A stretch of DNA of 64,000 nt, from positions 2,845,936-2,909,935 of the forward strand of contig NZ_OY763420.1 in NCBI RefSeq assembly GCF_963667585.1. Direction: 5' to 3'. Position numbers and translations under genes: made by a program. Below are positions 54,642 to 61,973 of this stretch, piece after piece; position 1 is the stretch's first letter, and each line of letters opens with the position of its first letter. The notes under the pieces are model-generated. The model saw nothing but the letters and a program-made list of their open reading frames with translations, was not told the DNA's origin and made no database searches. The DNA is from an uncultured Dethiosulfovibrio sp. GTDB lineage: Bacteria > Synergistota > Synergistia > Synergistales > Dethiosulfovibrionaceae.

Positions 54642-55919
54642 TTAGAATGCCTTTCTGGCTTCCAAAATCTCCTTCCAAGCCCTCTCCGCTGCATCGTCGA
54701 GGGCTTCCTTTATGCCCTTGCCCTCGAGAAGGACCGCGTCCAGAGCCTTGGACATGTTGTCGTGGATGGCGTAGCCGTTTACGATCTTGGGATCGCTGTA
54801 TCCCCACTCAAAGGCGGGAAGTATGGCCAGCTTTGCTGGGTTGTTTTCCCGTGCGAAGTCGGCGTATCTGTCGCTCTTTAAGATCTCCCAGCTCAGGGGA
54901 AGGTATCCCGACCTTGTTCCCCATTCCCACTGCATTTCAGGGGAGAGGAAGAACTTGAGGAACCGGAAGGCCGCCTGTCTGTCCTCCACCGGGCAGGTGT
55001 TGAATATGGCGACGTTGGTGCCGGAGAAGAGGCTTGCGTTTCTCTCGCCCTTGGGAAGGACGATGGTCCCGAACTCAACGTCGTTGGCGGCACAGGTCTC
55101 TATGATGTTAGGGAGGTGGGACATGGAGGAGATGCCCATGGCTGCCTCGCCTCTGCCGAAGGGACCGGTTATGTTCTTCTCCTCACGGGCTATCTGGGCG
55201 TGCCCTTTGGTTATCATGGAGGTCAGGAACTCGTAGGCCTTAACCCCGGGCTCTTGGTTAAAGGTCAAGGTGTCGGTCTCCTCGTCGTAGAGGTGTCCCC
55301 CCGCCTGCTCAACCCAGATGCTTCCATCGATGGCCACAGATCTGTTGAGGGCCAGGCCGTAGACCTTGCCGTCGTCGGCAGTCAGGGCAGCCGCCGCTGC
55401 GGCCATCTCGTCCCAGGTGGTCGGAGGGGTGATACCCTTCTCCTCCAGCATCTTTTTGTTGTAGAACAGCAGATAGCTGGCCTTGTTGAAGGGCATGGCG
55501 TAGTGTTTGCCGTCCCACACGCTGACCTCCCTTAGAAACTGGGGGATATCCTCCCACTGCTCCTTTGTGAAGCCTAGCTCGGGATCGGCCATCATGTCGT
55601 CCATAGGCTCCACGAAGTCGTTGAGGACGTAGGACACTAGCCGGTTGTTGTATATCATCGCCAGAGCTGGGAGATTATTGGCCTTGGCGGCCCCCTCCAG
55701 CTTGGCGAAGAGGTCACGGTAGTGCCCCTGATAGATCAGCTCGACCTGATATTCGTCCTGCTGGTTGAACTTCTCCACTATCTCCCTAAGCACCGCCTCG
55801 TTGGTGTCGGTCATGGCGTGCCAGAACTGGATAGTCTTGGGCTGCCCCGCCCAGGCCATGCCGGTCATGGTTACCACCGCGACGACGGTCAGTATCGCTT
55901 TTTTGAAGCTATTTCTCAA
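54642..55919 (-). CDS. Ugp-like ABC transporter substrate-binding protein
   Basis: The start is set at TTG 55919, eight bases after GAGGAGG; the frame is open to 56165 but runs antisense-like through the permease gene. A signal peptide ends near MAWA. The mature protein is a family 1 extracellular solute-binding protein: TIQFWHAMTDTNEAVLREIVEKFN, PFNKASYLLFYNKKML and GTNVAIFNTCPVEDRQAAFRFLKF, closest in pattern to UgpB. It is the last gene of a permease operon. Glycerol-3-phosphate or a related phosphodiester is possible, but other sugars cannot be excluded. Confidence 0.88.
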   Translation of the reverse strand: MRNSFKKAILTVVAVVTMTGMAWAGQPKTIQFWHAMTDTNEAVLREIVEKFNQQDEYQVELIYQGHYRDLFAKLEGAAKANNLPALAMIYNNRLVSYVLNDFVEPMDDMMADPELGFTKEQWEDIPQFLREVSVWDGKHYAMPFNKASYLLFYNKKMLEEKGITPPTTWDEMAAAAAALTADDGKVYGLALNRSVAIDGSIWVEQAGGHLYDEETDTLTFNQEPGVKAYEFLTSMITKGHAQIAREEKNITGPFGRGEAAMGISSMSHLPNIIETCAANDVEFGTIVLPKGERNASLFSGTNVAIFNTCPVEDRQAAFRFLKFFLSPEMQWEWGTRSGYLPLSWEILKSDRYADFARENNPAKLAILPAFEWGYSDPKIVNGYAIHDNMSKALDAVLLEGKGIKEALDDAAERAWKEILEARKAF

Positions 55920-55966
55920 TTTTGTCTCCTCCTCTATTTTAAATCCTAAATCCTCTGTGTGAGGTT

Positions 55967-56794
55967 TTAGCCCTTTATTCCCGAGCCTCCTATGGCCCGG
56001 ATGAAGTTCCGTTGCAGCAGAAGGTATAGCACTATCACCGGCGCCACTATCACCGTGGAGGTGGCCATCATCAGGTGGTACCTGATTCCCGCCTCGTTGG
56101 TGAACACCGACAGGGCCACAGGAAGGGTCCTCATGTGGGGTAGGTCGGTGACTATGAGGGGCCATAAAAACTCGTTCCAGCTGTTTATGACCCTAAGTAA
56201 GCCTACGGTCACCAGGGCCGGTTTTGCCACCGGGACCATTATCTGAACCAAAAACCTCAGGTCCGAACAACCGTCCACCTTGGCGGCGTTGTACAAGCTG
56301 GACGGAATGGAGAGAAAATACTGTCTCAGTAGAAAGATCGAGAAGGCGCTCACGGTCCAGGGCAGGATGAGGGCTGTGTAGCTGTTTATGAGCCCCATCT
56401 GGGATATGGTGACGTAGTTGGGTATGAGCAACGCCTCTCCCGGTATCACCATGGTCGCCACTGTTACGGAGAAGATCAGGTCTCTGCCGGGAAACTCCAG
56501 CCTGGAGAAGGCGAAGGCCGCCATAACCGTGGAGACCAGCGTCGCTGCGGTGATCGACAGGGTCACCGCCAGGCTGTTGAATATGTATCTGCCTAGGGGT
56601 ATCTCCCTGGCGACCTGAATGTAGTTATCCCAGCGAAATACCGACGGCACGAAGGTCGGTGGCACGGCGAAGGTCTCGCCCCCCGATTTGAGGGACGTGG
56701 CGATCATCCAGATAAAGGGCATAAGGGCCAGGACACAGCCTATGGACAGACACAGGTATAGAGGCAGTCTCTTCAGCTTTTCCAAGATGATCAC
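55967..56794 (-). CDS. Carbohydrate ABC transporter permease (UgpE/MalG-like)
   Basis: The 275-residue protein has six membrane helices and the EAA loop DGCSDLRFLVQIMVPVAKPA that contacts the ATPase. It begins directly after the other permease gene with no gap. It pairs with the permease at 56795. Confidence 0.9.
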   Translation of the reverse strand: MIILEKLKRLPLYLCLSIGCVLALMPFIWMIATSLKSGGETFAVPPTFVPSVFRWDNYIQVAREIPLGRYIFNSLAVTLSITAATLVSTVMAAFAFSRLEFPGRDLIFSVTVATMVIPGEALLIPNYVTISQMGLINSYTALILPWTVSAFSIFLLRQYFLSIPSSLYNAAKVDGCSDLRFLVQIMVPVAKPALVTVGLLRVINSWNEFLWPLIVTDLPHMRTLPVALSVFTNEAGIRYHLMMATSTVIVAPVIVLYLLLQRNFIRAIGGSGIKG

Positions 56795-57667
56795 CTAGTA
56801 GTGGACCTTGCTTCTCCCGATCCTGAACTGGACCAGGTTGAAGCCGGTTATGATGACGAAAAGGACGACCACCGCCGCCGAGGCTATGCCGTAGTGGTGC
56901 TGGTTGTAGAACTTCTCGTAGACGTAGTAGACCAGGGTCAATCCGCACTGTGATGGCCCGGAGGTGTTTCTGAAGAGCATATAGGACATGTCGAAGACCT
57001 TAAAACAGTTTATGGCTGTTATGACCGCCACGAACAGTATGGACGGAGAAAGAAGAGGGACGGTTATGCGGTATGTCCTCTGCCAGAAGCCAGCCCCGTC
57101 GGCCTCGGCGGCCCGGCGAAAGTTGCCGTCTATGGTCTGGAGCCCCGTCAGGAATATAAGCAGGTTGTATCCCGCGCTTTTCCAGACCCCCACTATGACC
57201 AGGGCTATCCTCCCCCAGTAGGGATCCTGGAGCCACCCTATGGCCTCCATTCCCACCGACGCCAAAAGGCCGTTTATGAGGCCGTGGCGGGAGTGAAATA
57301 TCCAGTTCCACACCAGGGCCACCGCCACGGTGGAGGTCACGAAGGGCAGAAAGTAGACAGTCTGGAAAAACCTCTTAAACCTTATGCTTCCGTTGAGGGC
57401 TATGGCACCTGCCAGCCCCAGCCCCATGGACAGGGGCATGGTCCAGCCCAGGTAGAAGAGGGTGTTTCCCATGGCCTTCCAGAAGTCTCGGTCCTCTACT
57501 AAGTAGCGGTAGTTTTCAAATCCTCTCTCGAAGACCAGGTTTCTAAAGTAGTTGTACCGGGTGTAGAAGCTCATATCCACCGTCTTATAGGCTGGATAGA
57601 GGGTGAACACCGCCAGCACCGCTATCACCGGAGACAGCCAGATAAGGCCGTAGGCCAGTTTTTTCAT
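56795..57667 (-). CDS. Carbohydrate ABC transporter permease (UgpA/MalF-like)
   Basis: The 290-residue protein has six helices and the EAA loop EADGAGFWQRTYRITVPLLSPS. The N terminus lacks the extra helices of MalF, as in UgpA. Its start overlaps the ATPase gene by four bases. Confidence 0.9.
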   Translation of the reverse strand: MKKLAYGLIWLSPVIAVLAVFTLYPAYKTVDMSFYTRYNYFRNLVFERGFENYRYLVEDRDFWKAMGNTLFYLGWTMPLSMGLGLAGAIALNGSIRFKRFFQTVYFLPFVTSTVAVALVWNWIFHSRHGLINGLLASVGMEAIGWLQDPYWGRIALVIVGVWKSAGYNLLIFLTGLQTIDGNFRRAAEADGAGFWQRTYRITVPLLSPSILFVAVITAINCFKVFDMSYMLFRNTSGPSQCGLTLVYYVYEKFYNQHHYGIASAAVVVLFVIITGFNLVQFRIGRSKVHY

Positions 57668-58719
57668 GGCCCCTCAGCCCTCAAAGACTCTCCGGTTTCT
57701 CGGTCGAAAAGCTGTAGCTCCTGAAGGTTAACCTCGAGAGCCAAGGTGTCCCCGGGGCTCGGAGAACGGTCACTCGGCACTATCAGCCTGAGGACTCCTC
57801 CCTCCCAGCAGACCTTTACCAGCGAGTCTCTGCCCAGAATCTCCGACGATAGGACCGAGCCTTGAAAGTGCCCTCCCTCGGTGCAGATCCTCAGGTCCTC
57901 GCAGCGAATGACCGCCGTGATTTCCCGGCCGACCCTCACCGGAACGGGAAGGACGGTAGCCCCAAGCCGTAGTCCATCGCCGGTCCCCTCCCCCTCCAGG
58001 ACGTTCACCGGAGGGTTACCGAAAAACCGGGCGGTGAACAGGTTTGCCGGACGGCGGTACAGCTCCTGAGGGGTGCCCTGTTGCTGTATGGTTCCTCTGT
58101 CCAGGAGGACTATCCGGTCCGACATGCTCAACGCTTCCTCCTGGTCGTGGGTGACGAACAGGGTGGTAGTGCCGGTCTCCCTCTGTATCCGCCGGATCTC
58201 CTCCCTCATCTCTATCCTCAGACCTGCGTCCAGGTTTGACAGAGGCTCGTCCAGAAGCAGCAGGTCCGGCTTTTTGACCAGTGCCCTGGATATGGCGACC
58301 CTCTGCTGTTGTCCTCCGGATATCTGGCCGGGCTTTCTGTGGAGGATCGACCCTATCTGGGTCATTTCTGCCATCTCTTCCACCTTGCGGCGGATATCCC
58401 CCTTGGTGAGCCCCATCACCTTCAGGGGAAAGGCTATGTTGTCGAAGGCGGTCATGTGTGGATAGAGGGCATAGTTCTGGAACACCATGCCGATGTTCCG
58501 ACTCTGGGTCTTTAAACTCTGAATCTCCCTGTGGTCGAAGAGAATTTTCCCCGACAGCAGAGGCAAAAATCCGGCGATGCCGTTTAGGACGGTTGTCTTG
58601 CCGCAACCGCTGGGGCCCAGCAGGCTTAGCAGGGTCCCGGAGGGTGCCTCAAAGCTAAGGTCCTCCACTACCCTGTGATCTCCGTAGCTGATGGAAAGTC
58701 CCCTGATATCAAGGCCCAT
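57664..58719 (-). CDS. Carbohydrate ABC transporter ATPase (UgpC/MsmX type)
   Basis: The 351-residue protein shows Walker A GPSGCGKTT, Q-loop MVFQNYALYPHMT, signature ISGGQQQR, Walker B LLLLDEPLSNLD, and a C-terminal OB-like regulatory domain (about 240-350) typical of the CUT1 family. It is the first gene of the operon, whereas these operons usually begin with the binding protein. Confidence 0.92.
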   Translation of the reverse strand: MGLDIRGLSISYGDHRVVEDLSFEAPSGTLLSLLGPSGCGKTTVLNGIAGFLPLLSGKILFDHREIQSLKTQSRNIGMVFQNYALYPHMTAFDNIAFPLKVMGLTKGDIRRKVEEMAEMTQIGSILHRKPGQISGGQQQRVAISRALVKKPDLLLLDEPLSNLDAGLRIEMREEIRRIQRETGTTTLFVTHDQEEALSMSDRIVLLDRGTIQQQGTPQELYRRPANLFTARFFGNPPVNVLEGEGTGDGLRLGATVLPVPVRVGREITAVIRCEDLRICTEGGHFQGSVLSSEILGRDSLVKVCWEGGVLRLIVPSDRSPSPGDTLALEVNLQELQLFDRETGESLRAEGP

Positions 58720-58841
58720 AGAGATATATCACTCCCTTGTAGTAATCATAGGCATTATACCTGTAAGTCATGTTTTTGTCTCGGGATATAACGATGGCCC
58801 TCGGTGGTGTTAGAATGTTCCTATGAGAGGAGTGATAGCTT

Positions 58842-59360
58842 ATGTCCAAGGAAATTCTCAGGATAAAGGCGGAAACGCCTGCCCAGCTTTACAACTACGT
58901 AAACGGCAAACTTACCGGCTTGATCTGTGAAGAGCCGGACCCTCTGGCAAACCTCGCCAACGCCGCGGCTCTGCTCTATTTGCTTCTGGACGACCTGAAC
59001 TGGGCTGGTTTCTACCTGATGAGGGAGAGTGAAAATGCCCTGGTTCTGGGGCCCTTTCAGGGGAAACCGGCCTGTACCCGCATCCCCCTGGACAAAGGCG
59101 TCTGCGGAGCCGCGGCCCGAACGGGAGAAATCCAGATCGTGTCGGACGTGCATCTTTTTCCGGGACACATCGCCTGCGACGGGGCCTCAGCCTCGGAGAT
59201 CGTCATCCCTCTGATACGGGAGGACCGAGTCCTTGGGGTTCTGGATCTGGACAGCCCTACCAAAGGGCGTTTTTCTGCGGAGGATGGACAAGGACTTTCA
59301 AGTTTCGTAGAGACTCTCCATAGGTATGTTGCCTGGGATGAGCTCTTCGCTGGACGGTAG
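58842..59360 (+). CDS. msrC: Free methionine-(R)-sulfoxide reductase
   Basis: This 172-residue GAF-domain protein has Cys78, Cys88 and Cys112 in PACTRIPLDKGVCGAA and HIACDGASASEIV. Their spacing (10 and 24) equals that of the fRMsr catalytic cysteines (84, 94, 118 in E. coli). It reduces free Met-R-sulfoxide. The next gene begins 10 bases later and encodes a DJ-1-like protein, so the pair may protect against oxidation or glycation. Confidence 0.9.
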   Translation: MSKEILRIKAETPAQLYNYVNGKLTGLICEEPDPLANLANAAALLYLLLDDLNWAGFYLMRESENALVLGPFQGKPACTRIPLDKGVCGAAARTGEIQIVSDVHLFPGHIACDGASASEIVIPLIREDRVLGVLDLDSPTKGRFSAEDGQGLSSFVETLHRYVAWDELFAGR

Positions 59361-59370
59361 GAGGGATAAC

Positions 59371-59919
59371 ATGATCGAGGTTGCGGTTTTTCTTATAGAC
59401 GGTTTCGAGGAAACAGAGGCTCTCACTACGGTGGACATACTCCGTAGGGGGGATGTGAGCGTGACCATGACGTCCCTCAACGGAGGTGCGACGGTCAAGG
59501 GCAAGCACGGGGTGTCGGTGCTGGCTGACGCCCTGTTCGACGACGTGGTTGACCGTCCTTTCGACATGCTGGTGGTCCCTGGCGGGACGGTGGCCTACAC
59601 CGAGCATCAGGGACTCTTGGACCTCGTGGTCCGTTACGACTCGGAGGGGAAAAAGCTGGCCGCCATCTGCGCCGCCCCTGCAGTCTTCGGCAAGGCCGGA
59701 ATCCTGGAGGGACGGAAAGCGGTATGCTATCCCGGCATGGAATCGTGGCTGACCGGGGCGACCATTGGGTCGGAGACGGTGGAGACCGACTGCCACATCA
59801 CCACCGCCAAGGGCCCTGCCATTACCCCATTCTTTGCCCTGAGGCTCCTGGAGATTCTGAGGGGAAAGGGAGTTGCGGAGGAGGTCTCAAAGGCCTTTTT
59901 GATCCCTATGGTCGGGTGA
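59371..59919 (+). CDS. DJ-1/PfpI-family protein
   Basis: The start is ATG 59371 behind GGAGGG. The 182-residue protein has FLIDGFEETEALTTVDILRR with the conserved Glu, and the nucleophile elbow LAAICAAPAVFG with Cys100, followed by GILEGRKAVCYPGME. This is the YajL/DJ-1 branch, associated with protein and nucleotide deglycation or chaperone roles. Confidence 0.9.
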   Translation: MIEVAVFLIDGFEETEALTTVDILRRGDVSVTMTSLNGGATVKGKHGVSVLADALFDDVVDRPFDMLVVPGGTVAYTEHQGLLDLVVRYDSEGKKLAAICAAPAVFGKAGILEGRKAVCYPGMESWLTGATIGSETVETDCHITTAKGPAITPFFALRLLEILRGKGVAEEVSKAFLIPMVG

Positions 59920-59961
59920 GATTTCATAACGCCAAGGGCGTTTTTAGAGGAGATACCAAAG

Positions 59962-60705
59962 ATGATGGATTTTATTAATCTCGACGCCCTCAAGCAAAAA
60001 CTTGATTCCTATCGCCCACTATCACCGGAAATAGTCTCTAATTTACACGACGATCTAGTCCTTCGGTGGACTTACCATTCCAATGCCATAGAGGGTAACA
60101 CCCTCACGCTGAAGGAGACCAAAGTGGCTTTGGAGGGGATAACGGTCGGTGGGAAAACCATTCGGGAACACTTTGAAGCGATCAACCACAGAGAGGCCAT
60201 CTTTTTTGTCGAAGATCTGGTAAAAAAACGGGAACCGTTGTCGGAATGGCAAATCAAGTCGATTCACCAACTGATCCTAAAAAATATCGACGATAAAAAT
60301 GCCGGCGTCTACAGAAAGACGAACGTCATCATAGCCGGTGCCGACCATGTGCCCCCCGATGCCTTTCATGTGGAAAGCGAGATGGAGGGTTTTATCCAGT
60401 GGTATCGGACCGAGGGCCTAGCTCTTCACCCAGTGGAGCGGGCCGCCCGTGTTCATGGTGAGTTCGTCAAAATCCATCCTTTCGTGGACGGCAACGGTAG
60501 AACGTCGAGGCTGATTATGAATCTAGAACTAATGAAAAGCGGATTCCCTCCAATCGTTTTACCTGTGGAGAGGCGACTGGAGTATTACGAGACTTTGGAT
60601 TTGGCTCACACCAAGGGTAATTACGAGCCTTTTTTGAGGCTAATCTCAGAGCTTGCGGAAGCAGGGTTTGAGCCCTACTGGTTTGTGCTGAGAGTAGCCC
60701 CATGA
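59962..60705 (+). CDS. fic: Fic-domain protein, class II
   Basis: The 247-residue protein has the Fic motif HPFVDGNGRTSR (residues 172-183), which is complete and predicts AMP transfer to target hydroxyls. The N terminus contains the inhibitory helix motif S40-x3-E44-G (SNAIEGN), so it is self-inhibited as in class II Fic proteins. GAGGAGA precedes ATG 59962. The stop codon lies inside a long perfect inverted repeat shared with the convergent HicB gene. Confidence 0.9.
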   Translation: MMDFINLDALKQKLDSYRPLSPEIVSNLHDDLVLRWTYHSNAIEGNTLTLKETKVALEGITVGGKTIREHFEAINHREAIFFVEDLVKKREPLSEWQIKSIHQLILKNIDDKNAGVYRKTNVIIAGADHVPPDAFHVESEMEGFIQWYRTEGLALHPVERAARVHGEFVKIHPFVDGNGRTSRLIMNLELMKSGFPPIVLPVERRLEYYETLDLAHTKGNYEPFLRLISELAEAGFEPYWFVLRVAP

Positions 60706-60764
60706 GCATAGCAAAAAGGCCCTGGAGTCACGTCCAGGGCCTTTTTGCTATGCTCATGGGGCTA
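60695..60764. terminator. 32-bp perfect inverted repeat joining fic and hicB 3' ends
   Basis: Arms 60695-60726 and 60733-60764 are perfectly complementary around GTCACG. The inner part (AAAAAGGCCCTGGA/TCCAGGGCCTTTTT) is a normal bidirectional terminator. The symmetry extends outward another 18 bp and includes the fic stop (60703-60705) and the hicB stop (60762-60764). Confidence 0.9.
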
Positions 60765-61175
60765 GGGTGTCTTTTCGTCTATGCCTAGATGTCTTTTTAA
60801 CCCAGCCTGGAGTATGTGGGAATAGTTAACGCCCTTTTCTTTTGCGATCTTGTCAAGCCAGAAGGGTATGGTGAGGGTCTTCTTAACCGAGCTCTGCATG
60901 ACCTTTTCCCTGATAATAGGCATCCAGGTAGTTATTAAAACCGATGCTTGATTTTTCTCCAGATTAATGTCCCTTATTTTGGATGCCGCCGGTATGGGGT
61001 CGCCGTCCTCGATCATACAGAAGAGGTGCCCTCCGAGGGCCTCTTTCGCCATTTCTATGGCATCTTCTTCGTCGTCGCCACAGGAGACGCATCCAGGGAG
61101 ATCGGGGAAAAATACCCCGATTCCTCCGTCGTCGTAGAACTCGAAGATAGCGGGATAGGTGTAGCTTTCTTTCAT
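60762..61175 (-). CDS. hicB: HicB-family antitoxin
   Basis: The 137-residue protein has the partially degraded RNase H fold of HicB (YPAIFEFYDDGGIGVFFPDLPGCVSCGDDEEDA) and a C-terminal ribbon-helix-helix-like part (KKTLTIPFWLDKIAKEKG). It neutralises HicA and probably represses the operon through the dyad at 61423-61435. It starts 21 bases after hicA. Confidence 0.92.
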   Translation of the reverse strand: MKESYTYPAIFEFYDDGGIGVFFPDLPGCVSCGDDEEDAIEMAKEALGGHLFCMIEDGDPIPAASKIRDINLEKNQASVLITTWMPIIREKVMQSSVKKTLTIPFWLDKIAKEKGVNYSHILQAGLKRHLGIDEKTP

Positions 61176-61196
61176 TTTAGGTGCCTCCTTTTTACG

Positions 61197-61391
61197 TTAA
61201 AATTTTAAGTCATATTGTTTTTCTATGCTTTTAAAAGTGCCCTTTTTTAGGTCTTTATTGGGATGAGGCACGGTTATTTTGCCTTTTTTGTGAGGATGGA
61301 TGAAGTGATAGTGGTCTCCAGTTACATGTTTCAGGATCCACCCATCTCTTTCGAGCAGTTTGATAATTTCCCTCGATGAATAGCTTCTCAA
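61197..61391 (-). CDS. hicA: HicA mRNA-interferase toxin
   Basis: The 64-residue protein has the double-stranded-RNA-binding-like HicA fold: SSREIIKLLERDGW, then GDHYHFIHP with the catalytic His27, and KITVPHPNKDL. It cleaves mRNA when free of HicB. It is first in the operon, the usual order. Confidence 0.92.
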   Translation of the reverse strand: MRSYSSREIIKLLERDGWILKHVTGDHYHFIHPHKKGKITVPHPNKDLKKGTFKSIEKQYDLKF

Positions 61392-61412
61392 GACTGCACC
61401 TCCTATGAGGAT

Positions 61413-61442
61413 ATTTTAGTATGTGTTCAGAACACGTGTCAA
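61413..61442 (-). promoter_or_regulatory. hicAB promoter with internal operator dyad
   Basis: Minus-strand TTGACA (61437-61442), 18 bases, TAAAAT (61413-61418). The perfect dyad GTGTTC-A-GAACAC (61423-61435) sits exactly between the boxes. Confidence 0.72.
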
Positions 61443-61469
61443 GGTTTTTGGCTGGCTAAATTAGGAAAT

Positions 61470-61611
61470 CTCTAAAAGGGACCTCTAAAACTCTAATCCT
61501 CGGAGAGATTGTTCCGACGTAGCCCAGAGCCCGTATATTCGACCGAAACAGGTCGCAGGCGGAACGATCTCTCCGAGGGGACTCCAATGTGAGTTTTTAG
61601 AGGTTTTCTAA
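61470..61611. repeat. Dispersed palindromic element, copy D
   Basis: It is oriented like copy B. Its core runs from CCTCTAAAACTC (61482) to GTTTTTAGAGG (ending 61603), with inner arms CTCGGAGAGATTGTTCCG and CGGAACGATCTCTCCGAG. The central stem is mostly deleted. The outer bases are CTCTAAAAGGG and TTTTCTAAGG. Confidence 0.8.
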
Positions 61612-61639
61612 GGATGTTTCTCGCCCTATCCCCCCCCCC

Positions 61640-61667
61640 TTGACAAATCCTCGAAACCCTGTAAAAT
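61640..61667 (+). promoter_or_regulatory. Promoter of the aro leader and operon
   Basis: TTGACA (61640-61645) and TAAAAT (61662-61667) are 16 bases apart. A run of ten C lies just before the -35 box. Confidence 0.7.
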
Positions 61668-61722
61668 TCTTCGCCAACATACACCTGCACGGAGAGACCG
61701 TGGACGAAAGGAGTGAACCCCG

Positions 61723-61878
61723 ATGACCAAGGCAGCTATCAGAACCCAGATCAGCTCTATGAACAGCTTTTATAGCTTTAGCGGCAGCCAGTGGCGTTAT
61801 TACGTCAGTGGCTATGGTGTTTTGGAAATCCGTCATCGGGACCTGCCGCCGGGCGACCTCTTTGTGTTAGGGGTATAG
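61723..61878 (+). CDS. Aromatic-rich leader peptide of the aroF-tyrA-aroA operon
   Basis: A 51-residue frame starts at ATG 61723 behind AAAGGAG. Residues 16-31 (FYSFSGSQWRYYVSGY) contain seven Phe, Tyr or Trp residues. An intrinsic terminator begins 18 bases after its stop, followed by aroF. This is the layout of an attenuator sensing Phe/Tyr charging. The tail EIRHRDLPPGDLFVLGV is longer than in classical leaders, so a real small protein cannot be excluded. I could not draw a convincing antiterminator by eye. Confidence 0.6.
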   Translation: MTKAAIRTQISSMNSFYSFSGSQWRYYVSGYGVLEIRHRDLPPGDLFVLGV

Positions 61879-61895
61879 TACTCTAGGCGTACAGT

Positions 61896-61938
61896 AGGGC
61901 CGGAAACCGGATTTTCATCCGGGTCCGGTCCTTTTTTT
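61896..61938 (+). terminator. Attenuator terminator before aroF
   Basis: AGGGCCGGAA-CCGGAT pairs with ATCCGGG-TCCGGTCCT and is followed by seven T. It is 36 bases before the aroF start. Confidence 0.82.
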
Positions 61939-61973
61939 GTATTCATTTTTTTGTGAGACAGGAGGGTTTCGCC

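Noticed and set aside
59938-59950. GCGTTTTTAGAGG upstream of fic, identical to one end of the dispersed repeat
   Set aside because: Only 13 bases match and no other part of the element is present. It may be a remnant or chance and is not counted as a copy.
61630-61639. Run of ten C before the aro promoter as a phase-variation tract
   Set aside because: It is upstream of the -35 box rather than in the spacer or coding sequence, and a single sequence cannot show length variation.
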